DNA from: Mesorhizobium sp.
Lineage (GTDB): Bacteria > Pseudomonadota > Alphaproteobacteria > Rhizobiales > Rhizobiaceae
NCBI RefSeq assembly: GCF_004962245.1
Contig: NZ_SUHQ01000017.1
Span: 1-64,000 of the forward strand
Direction of reading: 5' to 3'
Length of the DNA: 64,000 bases
This document shows positions 41,424 through 50,306 of the stretch, in pieces; position 1 is the first letter of the stretch, and every line of letters begins with the position of its first letter. The notes below the pieces were generated by a model. That model searched no databases and was not told the DNA's origin. It was given only the letters and a program-made list of their open reading frames with translations. Made by a program: the position numbers and the translations under genes.

Positions 41424-42518
41424 ATGCCTTACGATCAGAAGAAAATCGTCGAAGCCCTGCGCGCCTTCGAACGCGGCGAGATCGTCGTCGTCATGGACGA
41501 TGACGGGCGCGAGAACGAGGGCGACCTGATCGTCGCCGCCGTCCATTGCACGCCGGAAAAAATGGCGTTCATCGTCCGCAACACCTCCGGCATCGTCTGC
41601 ACGCCGATGCCGCGTGAGGAAGCCAAGCGGCTGAACCTGTCGCCGATGGTCGCCGACAATGATTCGGCCCACACCACCGCCTTCACCGTCAGCGTCGATT
41701 TCAAGCATGGCACCACAACAGGTATTTCGGCCGAGGACCGCACATTGACCGTGCGCAACCTGGCCAACGGCAATGTCGGCGCCTCCGATTTCGTCCGCCC
41801 CGGCCACATCTTTCCGCTGATCGCGCGCGAAGGCGGCGTGCTGATGCGTTCGGGCCATACCGAGGCTGCGGTCGACCTGTGCAAGCTCGCCGGTCTGCCG
41901 CCGGTCGGCGTCATTTCCGAGCTGGTCAACGACGACGGCACCGTGATGCGCGGCCCGCAGGTGCAGGCCTTCGCCGAAAAGAACGGTTTGAAGCAGATCT
42001 CGGTCGCCGACCTCATCGCCTACCGTCAGCGCAAGGAAACGCTGGTCGAGCGCGTCGCCTGTTCGGACATCAACACGCCTGGCGGCAAGGCGCAGGTCTT
42101 CACCTACACGCTGCCCTGGGACTCCATGCACCATGTGGCGATCGTCTTCGGCGACATCCGCGACGGCGAGGAGGTGCCGGTGCGGCTGCATTCAGAGGAT
42201 GTGGTGAGCGACGTCTTCGGCACCGGCCACAGGCTGGACGGCATCATGAAATCGATGGGCGAGCGCCGGCGCGGCGTCATCGTCTATCTGCGCGAAGGCT
42301 CGGTCGGCGTCGCCCATCAGGAGCGCAACCGGCCGGCAAGTGGCGAGGACCACGAAGAGGCGCGTCGCCGCGAAAATGAATGGCGCGAGATCGGCCTCGG
42401 TGCCCAGATCCTGAAGGATCTGGGCATTTCCTCGATCAACCTGATCGCCTCGCGCGAACGCCACTATGTCGGCCTGGAAGGCTTCGGCATCCATATCGCC
42501 AAGACGGAAATTCTCTAG
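41424..42518 (+). CDS. ribB: 3,4-dihydroxy-2-butanone-4-phosphate synthase with degenerate RibA-like domain
   Basis: Riboflavin synthesis enzyme. The N-terminal DHBP synthase domain (1-205) has the metal and substrate motif VVMDDDGRENEGDL, and RSGHTEAAVDLCKLAGLPPVGVISEL. The C-terminal half (about 210-364) resembles GTP cyclohydrolase II but has lost the zinc cysteines: where RibA has SECLTGDVFG...CDCG this has SEDVVSDVFG...HRLDG. Hence only the DHBP activity is expected, as in RibBX-type proteins. No FMN riboswitch is visible upstream. Confidence 0.93.
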   Translation: MPYDQKKIVEALRAFERGEIVVVMDDDGRENEGDLIVAAVHCTPEKMAFIVRNTSGIVCTPMPREEAKRLNLSPMVADNDSAHTTAFTVSVDFKHGTTTGISAEDRTLTVRNLANGNVGASDFVRPGHIFPLIAREGGVLMRSGHTEAAVDLCKLAGLPPVGVISELVNDDGTVMRGPQVQAFAEKNGLKQISVADLIAYRQRKETLVERVACSDINTPGGKAQVFTYTLPWDSMHHVAIVFGDIRDGEEVPVRLHSEDVVSDVFGTGHRLDGIMKSMGERRRGVIVYLREGSVGVAHQERNRPASGEDHEEARRRENEWREIGLGAQILKDLGISSINLIASRERHYVGLEGFGIHIAKTEIL

Positions 42519-42575
42519 GCGGATAGCGGCCGCCGGCATGCGCCCGGCCCCAATTGGGACCGGACGCATAGGCGA

Positions 42576-43799
42576 CTATTCAGCAGGAACCGCGGCAGCA
42601 TCGCATGCGGAGGTGTCGCAATCCGGCGCAGCAAGGCTGCGCTGGCCGGCGAGCACGATGGCCAATGCGATTGTGCCCGCTGCCACTGACACCAGAAACC
42701 CGCTCTGTGCGCCAAAGGCGTCCACCACCCATCCGGCGGCGAAGGAGCCGAGCGCCATGCCGATGCCTATGCCGGTCATGACCCAGGTGACGCCCTCCGT
42801 CAGCATGGCCTCCGGGACGCGCCGCTCGATCAGGCCGAATGCCGTGATGAAGGTCGGCGAGATCGCCACACCGCTGACGAAGACGGCCAGTGCCAGGAGA
42901 GGCACCGTGTCGGCGACGAGCAGCGGCAGCGTGGTGAGCGCGATGATGGCGATCGCGATGGCAAGCCGAATTTGCAGTGGTGTTTTCAGGTTCAGGGCGC
43001 CGATGACAATGCCGACGACGAACGATCCGAGGGCGTAGACGCCGATGACGAGGCTTGCGGCGCCCGGCTGGCCAAGTTCCTTGGTGATCGCAACAGTGCT
43101 TACCTCCGTGGTCGCGAAGGTCGCGCCGATGAAGATCAGGGCGAAAGTGATGATTTGGACCGGCCGCAGGCGGATTGCCGAGCCGCTCGAACCAAGTTCC
43201 ACCGGTCGCACGCGCGGCTCGGTCGAGCGCTGCAGGATGAAGGCTGTCGAGCCGAGGGCGAGGAACAATGTGCTCGCCAACATTCCCGCTTCCGGGAAAA
43301 GAGCGACGCTCAGGCCTACCGATAGCGAAGCCCCGGCGATGTAGACCAGCTCGTCCGCCGCCGACTCGAAGGCGAACGCGGTGTTCATCTCGGGGCGGTC
43401 CCGGAAGATCTCTGTCCAGCGCGCACGCACCATTGCCGGGATGCTGGGCATTGCGGCGGCCAGCAACGCTGATACGAATAGCGTCCATATCGGCCAGTCC
43501 TGATTGGCCGCCGCAATCAGCGCCACGAAAGCGAGCACGGAAATGACCGTGGTGGGCACCACAATCCGCGTCTGGCCGAGGCGGTCCACCAGCCGCGATA
43601 TCTGCGGCGCGACGAAAGCATTGGCCAGCGCATATGTCGCGGAGACGGCGCCGGCCAGCCAGTACTCGCCGTGCGTCTGCGACAGCATCGCGACGATGCC
43701 GATCGGCGCCATGGCCATCGGCATCCGGGCAACGAAGCCGGCCGCGGCGAAGCCCTTGGCTCCCTTTGCCTTGAAGATCTCGCGATAGGGATTGGGCAT
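42576..43799 (-). CDS. MFS transporter (exporter)
   Basis: A 407-residue protein with about 12 membrane segments. It lacks an obvious long hydrophilic domain and resembles drug or metabolite exporters of the major facilitator superfamily (RLVDRLGQTRIVVP is the loop between segments 2 and 3). AGGAG precedes the ATG at 43799. It is divergent from a TetR gene with three shared operator copies, which suggests induction by its substrate. Confidence 0.9.
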   Translation of the reverse strand: MPNPYREIFKAKGAKGFAAAGFVARMPMAMAPIGIVAMLSQTHGEYWLAGAVSATYALANAFVAPQISRLVDRLGQTRIVVPTTVISVLAFVALIAAANQDWPIWTLFVSALLAAAMPSIPAMVRARWTEIFRDRPEMNTAFAFESAADELVYIAGASLSVGLSVALFPEAGMLASTLFLALGSTAFILQRSTEPRVRPVELGSSGSAIRLRPVQIITFALIFIGATFATTEVSTVAITKELGQPGAASLVIGVYALGSFVVGIVIGALNLKTPLQIRLAIAIAIIALTTLPLLVADTVPLLALAVFVSGVAISPTFITAFGLIERRVPEAMLTEGVTWVMTGIGIGMALGSFAAGWVVDAFGAQSGFLVSVAAGTIALAIVLAGQRSLAAPDCDTSACDAAAVPAE

Positions 43800-43836
43800 G
43801 AGAAGACTCCTGGATTTTCGAGGCCGAGCCACTTAT

Positions 43837-43849
43837 ATACGTGGCGTAT
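43837..43849. promoter_or_regulatory. TetR operator copy 1
   Basis: ATACG-TGG-CGTAT. It overlaps a minus-strand -10-like TATATA (43834-43839, with TTATCT 17 bp upstream) of the MFS gene. Confidence 0.75.
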
Positions 43850-43863
43850 GCAAGTCAGATAAT

Positions 43864-43882
43864 GACATACGAGGCGTATGTC
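43864..43882. promoter_or_regulatory. TetR operator copy 2
   Basis: GACATACG-AGG-CGTATGTC, a perfect 8-bp-arm palindrome. It overlaps the -35-like ATGACA (43862-43867) of the tetR promoter. Confidence 0.85.
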
Positions 43883-43889
43883 AATTAAT

Positions 43890-43902
43890 ATACGAGACGT
43901 AT
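43890..43902. promoter_or_regulatory. TetR operator copy 3
   Basis: ATACG-AGA-CGTAT, adjoining the -10-like TAATAT (43886-43891) and just before the tetR ribosome binding site GAAGGA. Confidence 0.75.
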
Positions 43903-43918
43903 GTGAAGGAATGGGCGA

Positions 43919-44563
43919 ATGGGGCACAGACCACGCAAGGAGATGATTGCCGAGACCCGTGCCAAACTGGTCGCCGCGGCGCGCCACGCTTTCGGCGCCG
44001 TCGGCTATGCCGAAGCCTCGATGGACGACTTCACCGCATCGGCCGGGCTGACGCGCGGCGCCCTCTATCATCACTTTGGCGACAAGAAGGGTCTTCTCCA
44101 GGCGGTTATCGCCGAGATCGACGCGGAAATGTTGGCTCGGCTGAAAATCGTTTCGGCCAGGGCGGACAATCTCTGGCAGGGCTTTGTCGACGAATGCACC
44201 GCCTATATCGAGATGGCGCTGGAGCCGGAGATCCAGCGCATTGTTCTTCGCGATGGCCCGGCAGTGCTCGGTGACCCGTCGCAATGGCCATCTCAGAACG
44301 AATGCATCCGTTCGATGAGCGAAAGCCTGCAAAGGCTGAGCGACGAAGGAACCATCCTTGCCGTTGACCCCGAAGCCGCAGCAAGGCTGATCAGCGGCGC
44401 CTCGCTACATGCCGCGCAGTGGATTGCAAATTCGGACGATCCCGAAGCGACGTCGAAAAAGGCGGTTAAGGCATTCAACGTGCTTTTGGAGGGGTTGCTC
44501 AAGCAAGCTGGCAGGCAGCAGAACTTGAAACAGCCGGCATTGATGGGTTCGGCCCAAGATTGA
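43919..44563 (+). CDS. TetR-family repressor
   Basis: A 214-residue repressor with N-terminal helix-turn-helix (about 10-56: FGAVGYAEASMDDFTASAGLTRGALYHHFGDKKGLLQAV in pieces) and a ligand-binding C-terminal domain resembling that of TetR regulators of exporters. GAAGGA is eight bases before the ATG. The three ATACG-N3-CGTAT palindromes between it and the MFS gene are its likely operators. Confidence 0.92.
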   Translation: MGHRPRKEMIAETRAKLVAAARHAFGAVGYAEASMDDFTASAGLTRGALYHHFGDKKGLLQAVIAEIDAEMLARLKIVSARADNLWQGFVDECTAYIEMALEPEIQRIVLRDGPAVLGDPSQWPSQNECIRSMSESLQRLSDEGTILAVDPEAAARLISGASLHAAQWIANSDDPEATSKKAVKAFNVLLEGLLKQAGRQQNLKQPALMGSAQD

Positions 44564-44617
44564 CAACCGCCAGCTTGAGGTCATCTTCTTAGTCGTCTCT
44601 GAGGGGAGGGCTGGGGC

Positions 44618-45601
44618 ATGTGGGATTTCCATGTCGGCAAGTCGGTGTCCATCATGATGCGGACGTGGCCTTTCATCGTCTTCCGCATGATCGTCTGTTT
44701 CGGCATCACACTAGCCTACATCATCGCGACCGGCACGGGCGCCAGCGTCGGCTATGGCGTCGGCCACATCTCCACAGATCCTGACGGACCGCTGTCGTTT
44801 GCCTTGTGGGGCGGGGTGGTCGGCTTCGGCGTCGTCTCGGTCGCCGTCTACTGGATCCGCGAATACATCCTCTACATCGTCAAGGCCGGCCATATCGCCG
44901 TGATGGTCCACCTGATCGATGGCCGCGACGTGCCCGGCGGCCAGAGCCAGATCGCCTATGCCAGGGATGTCGTGAAGGAACGCTTCGCCGAGGCCAACAT
45001 CCTTTTCGTGCTCGACCAATTGGTCAAAGGCGCCATCCGCGCCATCACCAATCTGCTCGGCGGCTTTGCAGCGTTCCTGCCGATTCCCGGGCTCGGTGGA
45101 CTGGTCAGCTTCTTCAATACGGTCATCCGCCTGTCGCTGACCTATGTCGACGAGATCATCCTCGGCTACAACGACCGCATCAATTCCGACTCGCCCTTTG
45201 AGACGGCGCGGCAAGGGGTCGTGCTCTACGCGCAGAACGGCAAGACCATGGTCAAGAACGCCATCTGGCTGGCGGCCATCATGTGGAGCGTGTCCTTCGT
45301 CATCTTCTTGGCTATGCTGGCGCCGGCAGGCGCGATCCTGTATTTCATGCCGGGCCAACTCGGCGGCTGGGCTTTCGTGCTGGCCATCGTCTTTGCCTGG
45401 GCCTTCAAGGCCGCCTTCATCGAACCGTTCGCCGTCGCTTCGCTGATGCAGGTCTATTTCAAGACCATCGAGGGCCAGGTTCCGGACCCCGACTGGGACC
45501 GGCGGCTGACCGAGGCCTCCTCGAAATTCAGGCAACTCAGGGACAAGGCGCTGGCTTCCTTCGATGGTTCGCGCTGGAGCCGGCCGACGCCGACCGCTTA
45601 A
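44618..45601 (+). CDS. Polytopic membrane protein, hypothetical
   Basis: A 327-residue inner-membrane protein with about six hydrophobic segments (about 18-40, 60-95, 140-172, 213-245, 245-270 and others) and a charged C terminus. No enzymatic motif is visible. It follows tetR by 54 bp on the same strand and precedes an HDAC-family gene; the operon relation is unclear. I recognise only that this membrane family exists in rhizobia. Confidence 0.8.
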   Translation: MWDFHVGKSVSIMMRTWPFIVFRMIVCFGITLAYIIATGTGASVGYGVGHISTDPDGPLSFALWGGVVGFGVVSVAVYWIREYILYIVKAGHIAVMVHLIDGRDVPGGQSQIAYARDVVKERFAEANILFVLDQLVKGAIRAITNLLGGFAAFLPIPGLGGLVSFFNTVIRLSLTYVDEIILGYNDRINSDSPFETARQGVVLYAQNGKTMVKNAIWLAAIMWSVSFVIFLAMLAPAGAILYFMPGQLGGWAFVLAIVFAWAFKAAFIEPFAVASLMQVYFKTIEGQVPDPDWDRRLTEASSKFRQLRDKALASFDGSRWSRPTPTA

Positions 45602-45672
45602 ACCCTGTTGAACGTTCGCCCTTGGCTGCGCGAAAACATGGTCAAAGCCGTCAGGCGCGCCTATATCGGGGC

Positions 45673-46599
45673 ATGGTCACGAGGCTTTACACACACCCGA
45701 TCTTCCTTGAGCACATAACCCCGCCCGGTCATCCGGAGCGGCCCGACCGCTTACGCGCCATCGAGCGCGTGCTCGACGACGAGGCCTTTGCGGCCCTCGA
45801 TCGTGCCGAGGCCCCGGACGGCGACGAGGCCACCATCCTCTACGCGCACCCGCAGGAATTCGTCGAGAAGGTCCGTGCCGCGATACCCGATACAGGCATT
45901 GCCCGCGTCGACGCCGACACCACAGCCAGCCCGAAAAGCTGGCAGGCGGCCGTGACGGCAATCGGCGCCGCAAACGCCGCCGTCGACGATGTCTTTCAGG
46001 GGCGCGCCGACAATGTCTTTGTCGCTGCGCGGCCGCCCGGCCACCATGCCGAGAAGACCACGGCCATGGGCTTCTGCCTGTTCAACACCGCGGCAATCGC
46101 GGCGCGCTACGCGCAAAGGCGACACCAGGCCGAGCGCGTTGCCATCGTCGATTGGGACGTGCACCACGGCAATGGCACGCAGGACATTTTCTGGGACGAC
46201 CCGTCGGTGCTCTACTGCTCGACGCACCAGATGCCGCTTTACCCCGGAACCGGGGCTTTGAGCGAAACCGGCGCCGGCAACATCGTCAACGCGCCGCTGG
46301 CGCCGCAGGCCGGCAGCGATGTCTTCCGCGACGCTTTCCTGTCGCGCATCTTGCCGGCGCTCGACGATTTCGCACCTGACCTCATCATTATCTCGGCAGG
46401 CTTCGACGCGCACCACCGCGATCCGCTGGCGGAGATCAACCTGACCGAGGACGATTTCGACTGGGCGACCGGCCAGTTGATTGAGCGTGCCGGGCGCCAC
46501 AGCGGCAACCGGCTCGTCAGCCTGCTCGAGGGCGGCTACGATCTGCAGGGACTGGCATTTTCGGTCGCCGCCCATGTCGGGCGACTGATGAAAGGATAG
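45673..46599 (+). CDS. Histone deacetylase family (acetylpolyamine/acetoin deacetylase-like) protein
   Basis: A 308-residue zinc hydrolase of the HDAC superfamily: RPPGHHAEKTTAMGFCLFN, VDWDVHHGNGTQDIF, CSTHQMPLYPGTGA and SAGFDAHHRDPLAEINL carry the metal ligands and catalytic histidines. Bacterial members deacetylate polyamines or acetyl-lysine in enzymes. The gene is followed three bases later by xseB. Confidence 0.92.
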   Translation: MVTRLYTHPIFLEHITPPGHPERPDRLRAIERVLDDEAFAALDRAEAPDGDEATILYAHPQEFVEKVRAAIPDTGIARVDADTTASPKSWQAAVTAIGAANAAVDDVFQGRADNVFVAARPPGHHAEKTTAMGFCLFNTAAIAARYAQRRHQAERVAIVDWDVHHGNGTQDIFWDDPSVLYCSTHQMPLYPGTGALSETGAGNIVNAPLAPQAGSDVFRDAFLSRILPALDDFAPDLIIISAGFDAHHRDPLAEINLTEDDFDWATGQLIERAGRHSGNRLVSLLEGGYDLQGLAFSVAAHVGRLMKG

Positions 46600-46602
46600 A
46601 CG

Positions 46603-46854
46603 ATGGCTGGTGAGACCAACGAAGACGTCAAGGCGATGAGCTTCGAGCAGGCGCTCGACGCGCTGGAGAAAATCGTCGATGATCTGGAGCGCGGCGACGT
46701 GCCGCTCGACCAGTCGATCCGCATCTACGAGCGCGGCGAAGCGCTTAAGGTGCATTGCGATCGGCTGCTGAAAGCGGCCGAGGACAAGGTCGAGAAGATC
46801 AGGCTTTCGCGCGACGGTAAGCCGGTGGGAACAGAGCCGCTGGATGCGGAGTAA
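46603..46854 (+). CDS. xseB: Exodeoxyribonuclease VII small subunit
   Basis: An 83-residue XseB (MAGETNEDVKAMSFEQALDALEKIVDDLERGDVPLDQSIRIYERGEALKVHCDRLL in pieces), partner of XseA, which is not in this window. Short, helical and of normal length. It begins three bases after the HDAC-family gene, so the two are likely in one operon. Confidence 0.95.
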   Translation: MAGETNEDVKAMSFEQALDALEKIVDDLERGDVPLDQSIRIYERGEALKVHCDRLLKAAEDKVEKIRLSRDGKPVGTEPLDAE

Positions 46855-46889
46855 ACAAGGATAAAGCGAGATACGGAGGTCCCGAAGCA

Positions 46890-47156
46890 ATGTGCAGAAA
46901 CATCAAGGCCCTGTTCAATTTCGATCCACCGGCGACGGATGAGGAAATCCGTGACGCGGCTCTTCAGTTCGTCCGCAAGCTGAGCGGATCGACTCGTCCC
47001 TCGAAGCGAAATCAGCATGCCTTCGACCATGCCGTCGACGCCATTGCCGCATCGGCGCGCGAACTTCTCGATTCCCTCGAAACCACGTACCCTGCGCGCA
47101 GTCGCGAGGAGGTGGCGGCCAAGGCGCGCGCAAAAGCAGCGATCCGCTTCACCTGA
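46890..47156 (+). CDS. DUF2277 family protein
   Basis: An 88-residue helical protein beginning MCRNIKALFNFDPPATDEEIRDAALQFVRKLSG, matching DUF2277, a small family of unknown function. GGAGG lies ten bases upstream of the ATG. Between xseB and the pirin gene, same strand. Confidence 0.85.
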   Translation: MCRNIKALFNFDPPATDEEIRDAALQFVRKLSGSTRPSKRNQHAFDHAVDAIAASARELLDSLETTYPARSREEVAAKARAKAAIRFT

Positions 47157-47191
47157 TGGCAGCCGTGTATTGCCGCTGACAAGGAGATTTC

Positions 47192-48112
47192 GTGAGCTTC
47201 TTCCCCGGAAACGACCCGCTGCCCGGTGACGCCTTCGCCAGCGACCAGATCGAACTGATGGTCATTCCAAACGCCAAGGACATTGGCGGCTTCCAGGTTC
47301 GTCGCGCTTTGCCGACCGCCAGGCGTCGGCTGGTCGGTCCCTTCATCTTCTTCGACCGCATGGGTCCGGCCATCTTGCGGGCCGGCCAGGCGCTCGATGT
47401 CCGTCCGCATCCGCATATCGGCCTGTCGACGGTCACTTACTTGTTCGACGGCAAAATCCGGCACCGCGATTCGCTCGGCACCGAAATGGTGATCCAGCCC
47501 GGCGACGTGAATTTAATGACCGCCGGCCGCGGCATTGTCCATTCCGAGCGCACGCCGGAAGAGCTCCGCGGCGCGCCGATGTCGGTCTCCGGCCTGCAGA
47601 CATGGCTGGCGCTGCCGGACGGCAAGGAGGAGGTCGCGCCGGTTTTCGAGAATACGGCAGCCATAAGTCTGCCCGAAATCGACGCCGAAGGCGTCAGCGG
47701 ACGCATCGTCATCGGCGCGTTTTCCGGGCTGCAGTCTCCGGTCATGACTGCTTCCGACACGCTCTACGCCGATCTCAGACTGGCACCCGGCGCCAGCGTC
47801 AAAATCCCTGCCGATGCCGAGGAGCGAGCCATCTACACGTTGGAAGGTGAGGTTTCGATCACCAATGACCGCTTTCCGGCGGAGCGGCTGCTGGTGTTGC
47901 GACCCGGCGACGAAATCGTCGTGTCCTCGCAAGGAGGAGCGCATTTCATGCTGTTCGGCGGCGCCTCGCTCGGCTCCAAGCGCTACATCTGGTGGAATTT
48001 CGTCTCATCGTCCAAGGAACGCATCGAACAGGCGAAAGAAGAATGGAAGACAGGCCGCTTCGATATCGTTCCTGGAGATGAAGAAGAGTTCATACCGCTG
48101 CCGGACAATTAG
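47192..48112 (+). CDS. Pirin family protein
   Basis: A 306-residue bicupin. The metal site is in RPHPHIGLSTVTYLFDGKIRHRDSLG and GRGIVHSERTPEE. Pirins bind iron and some act as quercetinases or transcriptional cofactors. GTG at 47192 has AAGGAG upstream. It precedes dxs. Confidence 0.92.
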   Translation: MSFFPGNDPLPGDAFASDQIELMVIPNAKDIGGFQVRRALPTARRRLVGPFIFFDRMGPAILRAGQALDVRPHPHIGLSTVTYLFDGKIRHRDSLGTEMVIQPGDVNLMTAGRGIVHSERTPEELRGAPMSVSGLQTWLALPDGKEEVAPVFENTAAISLPEIDAEGVSGRIVIGAFSGLQSPVMTASDTLYADLRLAPGASVKIPADAEERAIYTLEGEVSITNDRFPAERLLVLRPGDEIVVSSQGGAHFMLFGGASLGSKRYIWWNFVSSSKERIEQAKEEWKTGRFDIVPGDEEEFIPLPDN

Positions 48113-48165
48113 AACGTCCCGCGTCCTTTGGACGCGCAAGGGACGCTCTAACACTTCGAATCTAC
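48112..48165. repeat. Dispersed rhizobial mosaic repeat upstream of dxs
   Basis: GCGTCCTTTGGACGCGCAAG then GGACGCTCTAACACTTCG, matching the 40091-40136 block before aroC. The GCGTCC-TTT-GGACGC core is itself palindromic. It begins at the pirin stop and ends 52 bp before dxs. Confidence 0.75.
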
Positions 48166-48217
48166 GCCGCGTCACTGACACGCATTTACATTCGCCAGCC
48201 AGCGGCCTATTTCGCAC

Positions 48218-50158
48218 ATGAATAAAAAGCAGGCCCTGCCACCAGTGAACGCAAAGCTCCATACGCCACTTCTCGACAAGGTCCGCATCCCGGCCGACCT
48301 TCGGACGCTTGACGAAGATGATCTGCCGCAGTTGGCATCGGAACTCCGTGCCGAGTTGATCGACGCCGTGTCCCACACCGGCGGACATCTCGGTGCCGGT
48401 CTCGGCGTGGTCGAACTGACGGTCGCATTGCACTATGTCTTCAACACGCCGGACGACCGGCTGATCTGGGACGTCGGCCATCAGGCCTATCCGCACAAGA
48501 TCCTGACCGGCCGCCGCGATCGCATCCGCACACTGCGGCAAGAGGGCGGCCTGTCCGGTTTCACCCGCCGCGCCGAGAGCGAATACGACCCGTTCGGCGC
48601 CGCCCACTCCTCGACCTCGATTTCCGCCGGCCTCGGCATGGCAATGGCGCGCGATCTCGCCGATGGCCGCAACAATGTCATTGCCGTCATCGGCGACGGC
48701 GCCATGTCGGCCGGCATGGCCTTTGAGGCGATGAACAATGCCGGCGCCCTCGATGCCCGGCTGATCGTCATCCTCAATGACAACGACATGTCGATCGCTC
48801 CGCCAACCGGCGCGATGAGCGCCTATCTGGCCCGTCTTGCGTCGGGCAAGACCTATCTGGGCTTGCGCGATTTCGGCAAGAAGCTGACCTCCTATCTCGG
48901 GGAGCGCGCCGATCGCGCCATCACGCGGGCGGTCGAGCACGCGCGCGGCTACGTCACCGGCGGCACGCTGTTCGAGGAGCTTGGCTTTTATCACATCGGC
49001 CCAATCGACGGACACAATCTCGAACATCTGATCCCGGTGCTGAAGAATGTCCGCGACAATGCCGACGGCCCGGTGCTGATCCATGTCGTGACCCAGAAGG
49101 GCAAGGGCTATGGACCGGCCGAGGCGGCTGCCGACAAATATCACGGCGTCAACAAGTTCGACGTCATTACCGGCGCGCAGGCCAAGGCGCCGGCCAACGC
49201 GCCGAGCTACACGAAGGTCTTTGCCGAAAGCCTGATCCAGGAAGGCCGGGAAGACGATCGCATCGTCGCCGTCACCGCCGCCATGCCGAACGGCACCGGC
49301 CTCGACCTCTTCGGCGAGGTGTTCCCGTCGAGGACTTTCGATGTCGGCATCGCCGAGCAGCATGCGGTGACCTTCGCCGCCGGCCTCGCCGCCGAAGGCC
49401 TCAAACCCTTCGCCGCGATTTATTCGACCTTCCTGCAGCGCGCCTACGACCAGGTGGTCCACGACGTGGCGATCCAGAACCTGCCGGTGCGCTTTCCGAT
49501 CGATCGCGCCGGCTTTGTCGGTGCCGACGGGGCGACCCATTGCGGCGCCTTCGACACGACCTTTCTGGCGACACTGCCCGGTTTCGTCGTCATGGCCGCG
49601 GCAGATGAGGCCGAACTGCGCCACATGGTGCGCACGGCGGCAAGCTATGATGACGGTCCCATTGCCTTCCGCTATCCGCGCGGCAACGGCGTCGGCGTCG
49701 ACATGCCGGAGCGTGGCTCAGTCCTCGAAATCGGCAAGGGCCGTATCGTCCGTGAGGGCACCAAGGTTGCGCTGCTGTCCTTCGGCACGCGACTGCAGGA
49801 TTGCCTGGCTGCGGCTGAGGAGCTCGGCGCGGCAGGGCTTTCCACCACGGTCGCCGATGCTCGTTTCGCCAAGCCGCTCGATGAGGATCTGATCCGGCGG
49901 CTGGCGCGTTCGCACGAGGTGCTGGTGACGGTGGAAGAGGGCGCAGTCGGCGGCTTCGCCAGCCACGTGCTGCAATTCCTGGCGCATGAGGGGCTGCTGG
50001 AAACCGGCCTGAAGGTACGCCCGCTGGTGTTGCCCGACGCCTTTGTCGATCACGCCAAGCCCGAAAAGATGTATGCCGACGCCGGGCTGGATGCCGCCGG
50101 CATCGTGCGCACCGTCTTCGTGGCGCTGGGACACGCCGCCAGCGCTCAAAGCGCCTGA
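48218..50158 (+). CDS. dxs: 1-deoxy-D-xylulose-5-phosphate synthase
   Basis: Thiamine-diphosphate enzyme starting the MEP pathway from pyruvate and glyceraldehyde-3-phosphate. The 646-residue product has the ThDP motif GDGAMSAGMAFEAMNNAG, DVGHQAYPHKILTGR, GIAEQHAVTFAAGLA and a normal C-terminal transketolase domain. Its stop codon lies inside a hairpin. It supplies the pathway that includes ispE and ispH elsewhere in the window. Confidence 0.96.
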   Translation: MNKKQALPPVNAKLHTPLLDKVRIPADLRTLDEDDLPQLASELRAELIDAVSHTGGHLGAGLGVVELTVALHYVFNTPDDRLIWDVGHQAYPHKILTGRRDRIRTLRQEGGLSGFTRRAESEYDPFGAAHSSTSISAGLGMAMARDLADGRNNVIAVIGDGAMSAGMAFEAMNNAGALDARLIVILNDNDMSIAPPTGAMSAYLARLASGKTYLGLRDFGKKLTSYLGERADRAITRAVEHARGYVTGGTLFEELGFYHIGPIDGHNLEHLIPVLKNVRDNADGPVLIHVVTQKGKGYGPAEAAADKYHGVNKFDVITGAQAKAPANAPSYTKVFAESLIQEGREDDRIVAVTAAMPNGTGLDLFGEVFPSRTFDVGIAEQHAVTFAAGLAAEGLKPFAAIYSTFLQRAYDQVVHDVAIQNLPVRFPIDRAGFVGADGATHCGAFDTTFLATLPGFVVMAAADEAELRHMVRTAASYDDGPIAFRYPRGNGVGVDMPERGSVLEIGKGRIVREGTKVALLSFGTRLQDCLAAAEELGAAGLSTTVADARFAKPLDEDLIRRLARSHEVLVTVEEGAVGGFASHVLQFLAHEGLLETGLKVRPLVLPDAFVDHAKPEKMYADAGLDAAGIVRTVFVALGHAASAQSA

Positions 50159-50184
50159 TTCAAAATCTCAACGGCTTGAATCAG
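50155..50184 (+). terminator. Stem-loop at the end of dxs
   Basis: CTGATTCAA (50155-50163, containing the TGA stop) pairs with TTGAATCAG (50176-50184), then TTT. Likely an intrinsic terminator, although the loop is 12 bases. Confidence 0.6.
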
Positions 50185-50306
50185 TTTGCCGACAGACGAT
50201 CGTAACTGACTGTTTACGCTGCCATTTGGCGTTTTGCTTACCGTGTCTCTTGGCCGTTTTTCAACGGCGCCCTGCCAGGATGTGATCAGGCAGGGAGACC
50301 GAACCA

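Noticed and set aside
48005..49624. A 539-codon reading frame on the minus strand across dxs and the pirin end
   Set aside because: Shadow of dxs; no recognisable domain and biased composition.
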